A stretch of 32,588 nt of DNA from Candidatus Cloacimonadota bacterium (GTDB lineage: Bacteria > Cloacimonadota > Cloacimonadia > Cloacimonadales > TCS61), in the NCBI GenBank assembly GCA_021108315.1, contig JAIORE010000173.1, positions 1 to 32,588 of the forward strand, read 5' to 3'. Position 1 is the first letter of the stretch; every line of letters starts with the position of its first letter. Shown here piece after piece: positions 25,274 to 32,588 of this stretch. Position numbers and translations under genes: made by a program. The notes below the pieces were generated by a model, which worked only from the letters and a program-made list of their open reading frames with translations, did not search any database and was not told the origin of the DNA.

Positions 25274-26740
25274 ATGAAACCCAAAGAAAAAATATTAGAA
25301 AATACAATTAAACGTTGTCAAGAAAAGCACATCATCCTTCCAACCTACAAACAGATGAGAGACCCAAATGTTATACCCAAAAAACTCAGAGCAAAATTAA
25401 AAAATATTGGTCTGTGGGATTTAAATTCATTGAATCTTTTCCGAATAACTTGGAAAAACGAACCTAAAAAATTCGGAGGTGAATTTGGAGGAGTCAATTA
25501 TATAGAAATTCCTAAAGAACTATCAGGAGCAAAAGCTCGCATTTTTGTTTTGATAGGTAAATTTTTCCCTACCGGATCACATAAAGTAGGGGCTACTTAT
25601 GGTCCTCTGATCGAAAAACTGATATCAGGAAATTTTGATCCAACTACTCAAAAAGCACTTTGGCCTTCTACTGGAAATTATTGCCGAGGAGGAGCTTACG
25701 ATTCATACCTTTTAGGATGTGATTCCATTGCAGTTTTGCCGGAAGAGATGAGCCAGGAAAGATTTGACTGGTTACACAAAGTTGGAGCAGAAGTGTTTGC
25801 AACTCCCGGTTGTGAAAGTAATGTGAAAGAAATCTACGATAAAGTAAAGGTACTAAAAGCAGAACGTGGAGAAGATATTGTAAACTTGAATCAATTCAGT
25901 GAAATTGGAAATGCACTTTGGCATTATGCAGTAACTGGTCCAGCAATGGAAGAAGTTTTTCTGGCAAATAAAAAGGAAGGACAAAAATTTCATTCTGTAT
26001 TTTTAACTCAAGGTTCAGCCGGAACTTTGGGTTGCACGGATTATCTGCGAAAAAAATATCCGTTGGTAAAAGTTTGCGCAGGTGAAGCTCTGCAGTGTCC
26101 GACTTTACTTTATAATGGATATGGTGGACACAGAATCGAAGGAATTGGGGATAAGCATGTTCCCTGGATTCATAATATGAAAAATATGGATATGGTTGCC
26201 GGAATTGATGATGAACCGAATATGCACATCATGCGTTTATTTAATGAACCGGAAGGGAAAAAGTATTTAGTAGAAAAAGGTGTTGATCCTGAATTAATAG
26301 AAAAACTTGATCTCTTAGGAATTTCTTCTATTGCTAATATTATGGGTGCAATTAAAATGGCAAAATACTATGAAATGAATGAAAATGATGTCGTTTTTAC
26401 AGTTGCTACAGATTCTATGGAAATGTATCAAACACGTATAATTGAGGAAAGAAAACGTTTTGGTGAATTCACTCATGAAAAAGCAGCTGTTGTTTATGAA
26501 GCTGATCTTCTTGGACTGAAAACCGATAATATGATCGAACTTACCTATTATGATAAGAAAAGAATGCACAATCTAAAATATTTTACTTGGATAGAACAAC
26601 AAGGTAAAACCGTAGAAGAACTGAATGCTCAATGGTATGATAAAAATTATTGGGAAAAAGAATACCAAAAAGTTGATGATTGGGATAAAAAGATCATGGA
26701 ATTCAATGTACGAACAGGTTTGTTGAAAGAATACGAATAA
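25274..26740 (+). CDS. Fold-type-II PLP-dependent enzyme (TrpB/cysteine-synthase-like); candidate diaminopropionate-processing lyase
   Basis: Schiff-base motif FPTGSHKVGAT, phosphate-binding STGNYCRGGAYDSYLLG, 488 aa; immediately downstream of arcC with RBS aaaaGGAGAAttt. Confidence 0.8.
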   Translation: MKPKEKILENTIKRCQEKHIILPTYKQMRDPNVIPKKLRAKLKNIGLWDLNSLNLFRITWKNEPKKFGGEFGGVNYIEIPKELSGAKARIFVLIGKFFPTGSHKVGATYGPLIEKLISGNFDPTTQKALWPSTGNYCRGGAYDSYLLGCDSIAVLPEEMSQERFDWLHKVGAEVFATPGCESNVKEIYDKVKVLKAERGEDIVNLNQFSEIGNALWHYAVTGPAMEEVFLANKKEGQKFHSVFLTQGSAGTLGCTDYLRKKYPLVKVCAGEALQCPTLLYNGYGGHRIEGIGDKHVPWIHNMKNMDMVAGIDDEPNMHIMRLFNEPEGKKYLVEKGVDPELIEKLDLLGISSIANIMGAIKMAKYYEMNENDVVFTVATDSMEMYQTRIIEERKRFGEFTHEKAAVVYEADLLGLKTDNMIELTYYDKKRMHNLKYFTWIEQQGKTVEELNAQWYDKNYWEKEYQKVDDWDKKIMEFNVRTGLLKEYE

Positions 26741-26752
26741 AAGAGTATTTTA

Positions 26753-26891
26753 GCCGCTGATTTTCGCAGATTAATTAGAAGAAAATAATTAATGAATAAC
26801 TAATAGTGAATAATAAAGGAAATTGTTTTTTTTCTATGTTTTCTTAGTTCAATAGTTGTTAATTTCTAAATAAGTCCTGAAAGTCAGTGGC
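26753..26891. repeat. Element with imperfect inverted ends between the two PLP-enzyme genes
   Basis: GCCGCTGATTTTCGCAGATTA (26753-26773) versus reverse complement of 26871-26891, GCCACTGACTTTCAGGACTTA: 14/21 matches by eye. Confidence 0.5.
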
Positions 26892-26909
26892 AGAAAATAT
26901 TGAGGAAAA

Positions 26910-28193
26910 ATGGAAGATAAATATTATTTTGAATGTACGACCTGTGGGAAAAAATATTCGAATGATGAAGTAACCTATCTTTGTCCGAAATGCGAAGTAG
27001 AAAATACTCCAGATCAGCCACCCAAAGGAGTTTTGAAAACTCTTTATTATTACAAAAAGATTAAAAGTAAATACAAGAAACAGAAATTTTTTGATAAGAT
27101 AAAAGAAAAAGATTTTAGAGACCTTCTTCCCATAAACTCCGAACGTAGTCTCTCGTGGCTCAAAGTTGGGAAAACACCGCTTTATGAACTGAAATCTACT
27201 AAGTTTCAATTTGAGTTAAAAGATCAAAAAGTTTTCACCATTCTACTAAAAGATGATTCTCAAAATCCTACTTTCTCATATAAAGATAGAGCTTCTGATG
27301 TTGTTTGTGCAGTGGCAAAAGAAAAGGGAATAAAAACAATCGTGGCAGCTTCCACAGGAAATGCAGGATCATCTTTAGCTGGTATTTGTGCATCTCAAGA
27401 TCAAGAAGCAATAATATTTTTACCAAAATCTGCTCCCAAAGCAAAATTAACTCAAATTTGTATGTACGGTGCGAAAATTATTCCGGTAAATGGTACTTAT
27501 GATGATGCTTTTGATTTGAGTATCGAAGCTACCAAAAAATTCGGTTGGTACAATCGCAATACTGCTTACAATCCTTTTACCATTGAAGGGAAAAAAATCG
27601 TTTCTTTTGAAATCTTTCAACAAATGAAAAGACAATTACCGGATAGAATATTTGTGCCTGTAGGAGACGGATGTATAATTTCCGGAGTTTATAAAGGATT
27701 TGAAGATCTTCTCAAACTTAAGCTTATTGAAAAAATGCCCACAATAATTGCTGTTCAATCAGAAAAAAGTGATAATATTGTCCGAAATTTACATAGTGAT
27801 AAGTTTGTTTCAAAACCAAGTACTACAATTGCAGATTCTATTGCTGTGGATATTCCTCGAAATTATTGGATGACGAAAAAGTTTATAGATGAATACAATG
27901 GTGAAGGAATTACAGTTAGCGATGAAGAGATTATCAAGGCTTCAAAAATTTTAAGTGAAAATACCGGTTTATTCTCTGAACCTGCTGCTGCTACTGCCTT
28001 TGCCGGATTGATTAAATATAATGAACTTGGTAGAATTGAAGAGAAATCTAAAAATGTAGTATTGCTTACAGGAAGCGGTCTCAAAGATTTGAATTCTGTT
28101 AAGGAAATTATTAAAATCCCAGAAGCGATTGAGCCCAGTATAGAAAGTTTAGAGTGTTTGAAATTGAAATTAGTTACAAATGATACCATATAA
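26910..28193 (+). CDS. Threonine-synthase-like PLP-dependent enzyme with N-terminal zinc ribbon
   Basis: CTTCGKKY..YLCPKC ribbon; NPTFSYKDRASDVV Schiff-base motif; ASTGNAGSSLAG; LLTGSGLKD. 'Threonine synthase' is the family; the in vivo role may differ. Confidence 0.8.
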   Translation: MEDKYYFECTTCGKKYSNDEVTYLCPKCEVENTPDQPPKGVLKTLYYYKKIKSKYKKQKFFDKIKEKDFRDLLPINSERSLSWLKVGKTPLYELKSTKFQFELKDQKVFTILLKDDSQNPTFSYKDRASDVVCAVAKEKGIKTIVAASTGNAGSSLAGICASQDQEAIIFLPKSAPKAKLTQICMYGAKIIPVNGTYDDAFDLSIEATKKFGWYNRNTAYNPFTIEGKKIVSFEIFQQMKRQLPDRIFVPVGDGCIISGVYKGFEDLLKLKLIEKMPTIIAVQSEKSDNIVRNLHSDKFVSKPSTTIADSIAVDIPRNYWMTKKFIDEYNGEGITVSDEEIIKASKILSENTGLFSEPAAATAFAGLIKYNELGRIEEKSKNVVLLTGSGLKDLNSVKEIIKIPEAIEPSIESLECLKLKLVTNDTI

Positions 28194-28265
28194 CATAAAA
28201 ATATCAAACTGAAAACTTAAGCACTTTTTACGAAACGGTGATTTTATGATTGTAAAAAAATATTT

Positions 28266-28601
28266 CTATGAAAGTAATTTATTGATATTCTCTTTTAATA
28301 TTGGTAAATGCTTGGTAATAATTCCCCAAATATTTTCATCAGAGATTCTATCATAAGAATGTATAATAAAATTTCGTAACCCAATAATTGTTTTTGCATT
28401 CTTGATTTCAATTTCAGAATTAGTTTTTAAAATTCGATTTACAGCTTCACCAATAATTTCCAGATTTCTTTCAATCGCTCTTTTTAGCATTACATTCTTT
28501 TGATATTCAAAAAAATTCTTTGGCTGATCCGTAAAATATGATTCAATTTCATCAATTGATAATTTTACATCAAACAACCATTTCTTTATCCTTTCTTCCA
28601 T
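28266..28601 (-). CDS. hepT: HepT-like HEPN-domain toxin (DUF86)
   Basis: Rx4HxY motif RNFIIHSY; RNLEIIGEAVNRI; overlaps the MNT partner by 16 nt. Confidence 0.85.
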   Translation of the reverse strand: MEERIKKWLFDVKLSIDEIESYFTDQPKNFFEYQKNVMLKRAIERNLEIIGEAVNRILKTNSEIEIKNAKTIIGLRNFIIHSYDRISDENIWGIITKHLPILKENINKLLS

Positions 28602-28891
28602 AATAATTTCCTATTTCTTTCTATTGAAGCAATTAAATATGGATTTCTCAACGTTTGTTCTTCCAACAGATCAATATTACGATTAAACAATTTTTCGAAT
28701 CTATTTTTCAAGTCTAAATAATTATCAAAATATTCTGTTAAATCTACACCCTCAAATTTTATTAAAAAATCAATATCACTTTTAAGAACAAAATTATCTG
28801 TTAAAATTGAACCAAATAGCGAAATACTTTTTACATAATGAGTATTACAAATTGCAATAACTTGAGATAACTTCTCTTCAACAATATTCAT
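28586..28891 (-). CDS. mntA: MntA-like minimal nucleotidyltransferase antitoxin
   Basis: GSx10DxD motif in LFGSILTDNFVLKSDIDFLIKF. Confidence 0.82.
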   Translation of the reverse strand: MNIVEEKLSQVIAICNTHYVKSISLFGSILTDNFVLKSDIDFLIKFEGVDLTEYFDNYLDLKNRFEKLFNRNIDLLEEQTLRNPYLIASIERNRKLLWKKG

Positions 28892-28980
28892 ATCAATACT
28901 TCCTTAACTTTTTCCCTTTGCGTCTTAGCGTCTTTGCGGTGAATATTCATCCTTTATCCACGAAAATCAACGGCAAAATA

Positions 28981-30405
28981 TTACAAATTATAATAAAGAT
29001 TCATCTCAAATGGATGTGGACGATTTCGAACTGCAACCACCTCTTTCATTTTTTCAACAATCCAGCTATCTATAAGTTCTTTATTAAAAACACCACCAGC
29101 AAGTAAGTAATCATGATCTTCTTCCAGAGCTTGCAAAGCTTCTTCTAATGATGTAGGAATCGAATGCAATTTTTCTTGTTGTTCATCCGACCATTTAAAA
29201 ACATTATCGTCAAAAGGACCGTAACCATTTTCTGGAGTTGGCATTATTTTATTTTTTATACCATCCAAACCAGCCATAATCAATGCACTCATTGCAAGAT
29301 AATAATTACAGGTTCCATCACCGGTTCTAAATTCTATTCGCTTTTTTTCTTTTGAAGTAGCATATTTTGGAATTCTTATAGCTGCACTACGATTTGCTAA
29401 CCCAAAGAATAGATTTACCGGAGCTTCAAAACCGGGAAGTAATCTTTTGAAAGAATTTGTACTGGGGTTTGTAAAGGCAGTCAATGATCTTCCGTGTTTG
29501 AGAATACCTCCGATAAAATATAATGCTTCGTCTGATAGATCTGCGTAATTTCCTTTTTTGAAGAAAATATTTTCTCCATTTTTGAGCAATTGAATATGAA
29601 AATGCATTCCATTTCCAGGTTCATCATAAAGTGGTTTAGGCATAAATGTGGCAGTCAAATTGTTTTTTAGAGCAGTATTGTGAATGATGTCTTTGATATA
29701 CATCATCTTATCTGTAATCAATTGAAATTCTACTAATTCAGTTTCAATCTCCTGTTGCCCGGAAAGCCCAACTTCATGGTGATGATAACGAATCGGACAT
29801 TCAATATTTTCAATAAGTTCTACCATCTCTTCACGCACATGAGCATATTTATCAAACGGAACATCAATATGATATCCTTTACGGTTTGCAACAGCAGTTC
29901 CATCAATATCTTTATAGCCAAATGGTAAATCAATTTTATTTTCAGCAGAAGTAAATTTATAACCGGCAGCAAAATTCCCATTATAAATCTCAGCTTCATT
30001 GAAAAGGTAAAATTCAAATTCCGGAATCCATTGAGATTCATCAGCAATTCCTGAAGCTTCCAAAAAATTTTGAGCTCTTTTTGCCAAACTTCTGGGATCT
30101 TTTTTTACTCCAATTCTGGTATCTGCATCACAAATATAAGAAAGCATTCTCAATGTAGGAAACTCGGTAAAAGGATCAATAATTGCTGTACTCAAATCAG
30201 GGATTAATACCATATCACCAGCTTCCACAGATTTCATACCCGGAATACTGGAACCATCAAACGGAATTCCATTTTTTGCAACATAATCCAATCTTCTCAC
30301 TGGAAAAGAGATATGATACCAGTTTCCCATCAGATCAGAATATTTCAGATCAATAGATTTTAATTCTTTTTCTTCAATAAGTTTTTTAATCTGTTTAATT
30401 GTCAT
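28981..30405 (-). CDS. glnA: Glutamine synthetase type I
   Basis: FDGSSIPGMKSVEAGDMVLIPD, PEFEFYLF, YHHHEVGLSGQQEIE, GNGMHFHIQL, NPSTNSFKRLLPGFEAPV, LANRSAAIRIP, RIEFRTGDGTCNYYLAMSALIMAGLDG. Confidence 0.95.
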   Translation of the reverse strand: MTIKQIKKLIEEKELKSIDLKYSDLMGNWYHISFPVRRLDYVAKNGIPFDGSSIPGMKSVEAGDMVLIPDLSTAIIDPFTEFPTLRMLSYICDADTRIGVKKDPRSLAKRAQNFLEASGIADESQWIPEFEFYLFNEAEIYNGNFAAGYKFTSAENKIDLPFGYKDIDGTAVANRKGYHIDVPFDKYAHVREEMVELIENIECPIRYHHHEVGLSGQQEIETELVEFQLITDKMMYIKDIIHNTALKNNLTATFMPKPLYDEPGNGMHFHIQLLKNGENIFFKKGNYADLSDEALYFIGGILKHGRSLTAFTNPSTNSFKRLLPGFEAPVNLFFGLANRSAAIRIPKYATSKEKKRIEFRTGDGTCNYYLAMSALIMAGLDGIKNKIMPTPENGYGPFDDNVFKWSDEQQEKLHSIPTSLEEALQALEEDHDYLLAGGVFNKELIDSWIVEKMKEVVAVRNRPHPFEMNLYYNL

Positions 30406-30417
30406 GTTTATTCTCCT

Positions 30418-31074
30418 TTAAATTCCTGTTAATATTTTCATTATAAACTTCAGAGGTGGAAATATAATAGTTCCAATAATATTTAATTTGAAAACGTATG
30501 AAACTAACATTATAGTCATAAAAATCATCATTCCTTTTCGTTCTTGGGCTGTATATTTGAAATACAATTCATCAGAAAGAAATGCTCCCAAAACTTTTGA
30601 ACCATCCAGCGGAGGAAAGGGAATCAGGTTGAATAACCCTAATAATAAATTGATCATGATCGTTGTTTGAATCAGTCTAATAAAGAAAATCGTTGTTTGA
30701 CTAACCGCACCATACGGGTCAATTCTGCTCATAATGAATCTAAATATTATAGAAAATATTATGGCAATAATGAAATTGGAAGCTGGTCCGGCAGCAGCAG
30801 TTAAAGCAGTATCTTTTTTGAAATCTTTGAAATTGTGAGGATTAATCGGAACTGGTTTTGCATATCCAAAAGCAAGTCCACCGCGTGTAACAAGCAAAAG
30901 TATTAACGGTAAAAAAATTGTTCCGAATTTGTCTATATGCTTTATTGGGTTAAAGCTCAATCGTCCGGTACGGTAAGCTGTATCATCACCAAGTAAATAG
31001 GCTGCATATCCATGGCTTACTTCATGAATGATGATACTCATTAATATTATCGGTACTAAAAAAATATATTCCAT
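30418..31074 (-). CDS. Site-2 protease family (M50) membrane metalloprotease
   Basis: HEVSH (HExxH), GPASNFIIA, NLIPFPPLDGSKV. Confidence 0.92.
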   Translation of the reverse strand: MEYIFLVPIILMSIIIHEVSHGYAAYLLGDDTAYRTGRLSFNPIKHIDKFGTIFLPLILLLVTRGGLAFGYAKPVPINPHNFKDFKKDTALTAAAGPASNFIIAIIFSIIFRFIMSRIDPYGAVSQTTIFFIRLIQTTIMINLLLGLFNLIPFPPLDGSKVLGAFLSDELYFKYTAQERKGMMIFMTIMLVSYVFKLNIIGTIIFPPLKFIMKILTGI

Positions 31075-31103
31075 TTTTCCCTCTTAAATTTTATTTTTGA
31101 ACT

Positions 31104-31129
31104 CGTTCCCAAGCTCCTGCTTGGGAATG
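31104..31129. repeat. Hairpin CGTTCCCAAGC-tcct-GCTTGGGAATG
   Basis: 11-bp stem; related copies near 3682-3714 and 20723-20745. Confidence 0.8.
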
Positions 31130-31199
31130 AACTAAAAGGCTAAGCCCTATTTAGCGAAACAAAAGAAGCAGGGGCTTCTCAAGTTATTGTATTCCCAAA

Positions 31200-31217
31200 T
31201 CCCGAATGCTTTCGGGA
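31200..31217. repeat. Hairpin TCCCGAA-tgct-TTCGGGA
   Basis: Perfect 7-bp stem; same stem recurs at 7306-7323 inside the C25 peptidase CDS. Confidence 0.85.
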
Positions 31218-31241
31218 GGAACAAGATGATGCTTTTAGCTT

Positions 31242-32438
31242 TCAATTTTTCACTATCTTCAAAAATCTTCTTTTGCCAACTTTTACAATACATTCTTCTT
31301 GAATTTCAATAAACATCTCTTTTACTTTTTCTCCATCAATACTCACGGCATTCTGCTTGAACATTCTTCTTGCTTCACCACCGGAAGCACATATTTTGCT
31401 ATCTACCAAAATATCCAAAAGCTTGGTTTTATCACCGAGAATATATTCCGGCATATCATCTGGAATCAGTTTCTTTGCAAATATTTGATTAAATTCCGTT
31501 TCCGCTTTTTGAGCTTCTTCTTCTCCATGATAGAGAGCTACAATTTCCCGAGCGAGCTTTTGCTTTATTACTTTTGGATTTATCTTTCCTTCTTCTAATT
31601 GCTGAGAAATTTTTCTAATTTCATCAGGTGAAATTTTGGTAGCATAATTAAAATAATTTATAATCAGTTCGTCTGGAATTGACATTGTTTTTCCGTATTT
31701 ATCTTGGGGAGTATCAAAAACCGCTATATAATTATTCAGGCTTTTGCTCATCTTTTCTTTTCCATCGGTTCCCATCAAAATTGGAGAAAGAATTGCTACT
31801 TGCTGTTTCATATTAAAATATCTTTGCATATCTCTTCCGGCAAGAATATTAAATTTCTGTTCAGTTGCTCCAAGTTCTACATCAGCTTCTATTGCTACAG
31901 AATCATAAGCTTGCAAAATCGGATACATCATCTCGTGCATTCCCAAAGGAAGTCCATTTTCATAACGACTGCGGAAGGTATCATGAGCCATAAATTGAGC
32001 TAAAGTGAATTTTCCCATAAGTTTCAAAACATCTGCCATCGTCATATTTCCAAACCACTCGGTTTGCCAACGCACTTCTGTTTTTTCTTTATCAAGGATC
32101 GCAAATAATTGATCCATATATTTTTCGGCATTTTTCTTTACATCTTCTTTTGTAAGCGGTGGACGAGATTCATCTTTTCCGGTAGGATCACCGATTTGAG
32201 CTGTGAAATCTCCGATAATGATCACACCTGTATGACCTAAGTCCTGAAACTCTCTCATTTTGCGAATTGGAACCAAATGTCCGATATGAACATCTGCTCC
32301 GGTGGGATCAATCCCATATTTTATACGAAGTGGTTTCCCTGTTTCTTCTGAATGTTTGAGTTTTTTTATCAATTCCTCTTCTGAAATAATCTCTTCTACT
32401 CCTTTTTTTATCATTTCCAAATCTTTTTTTATATTCAT
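31242..32438 (-). CDS. tyrS: Tyrosyl-tRNA synthetase
   Basis: KYGIDPTGADVHIGHLVPI, GDFTAQIGDPTGKDESRP, KMSKSLNNYI, C-terminal S4-like domain. Confidence 0.95.
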   Translation of the reverse strand: MNIKKDLEMIKKGVEEIISEEELIKKLKHSEETGKPLRIKYGIDPTGADVHIGHLVPIRKMREFQDLGHTGVIIIGDFTAQIGDPTGKDESRPPLTKEDVKKNAEKYMDQLFAILDKEKTEVRWQTEWFGNMTMADVLKLMGKFTLAQFMAHDTFRSRYENGLPLGMHEMMYPILQAYDSVAIEADVELGATEQKFNILAGRDMQRYFNMKQQVAILSPILMGTDGKEKMSKSLNNYIAVFDTPQDKYGKTMSIPDELIINYFNYATKISPDEIRKISQQLEEGKINPKVIKQKLAREIVALYHGEEEAQKAETEFNQIFAKKLIPDDMPEYILGDKTKLLDILVDSKICASGGEARRMFKQNAVSIDGEKVKEMFIEIQEECIVKVGKRRFLKIVKN

Positions 32439-32588
32439 AATTTCCTCATTAATATTTTATCATTACTTTACCAAAGCCCAAATGACACCTTTTAATGTCA
32501 AATATTTTATAGTATTTAGCCACTGACTTTCACGGACTATAGATGTTCGCAGATGAATTGATACTCTTTAATCATAATTATCTTGAAT

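Noticed and set aside
24994-25284. Minus-strand 96-aa ORF opposite the arcC end
   Set aside because: Antisense to a clear carbamate kinase; no motifs.
31299-32003. + strand ORFs opposite tyrS
   Set aside because: Antisense to tyrS, low complexity.

Overview
AT-rich bacterial window, probably FCB-group; a Cloacimonadota-like origin is my guess from protein style and the T9SS-type C-terminal domain, not something I tested. Left part: an interrupted asparagine-synthetase-like gene, a RodA/FtsW-type SEDS protein, a lipoprotein, and a large secreted C25 (gingipain-like) peptidase with a T9SS-type sorting domain. A minus-strand block follows: SIS-domain protein, DUF4954-type beta-helix protein, and a nucleotide cyclase-AAA-TPR signalling protein that is split by one in-frame TGA. 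The centre (about 15.8-28.2 kb, all +) is the most interesting part. It is a compact cluster with SsnA-like amidohydrolase, a small DUF4177-like ORF, YgfK-like Fe-S flavoprotein, a small membrane protein, two tandem YgeW/OTC-family carbamoyltransferases, carbamate kinase, and two fold-type-II PLP enzymes. It looks like a variant of the E. coli yge/ygf-ssnA anaerobic purine/ureide degradation locus with no recognisable xdh, hydantoinase, ygeY or canonical ygeX in the window. A putative 28-codon leader ORF with hairpins precedes the first carbamoyltransferase. Right part (minus strand): MntA/HepT-type toxin-antitoxin pair, glutamine synthetase, site-2 protease, tyrosyl-tRNA synthetase. Intergenic regions are unusually rich in short palindromes in several recurring families, and one palindrome type also lies inside the C25 peptidase coding sequence. 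No tRNA, rRNA, CRISPR array or transposase was recognised.
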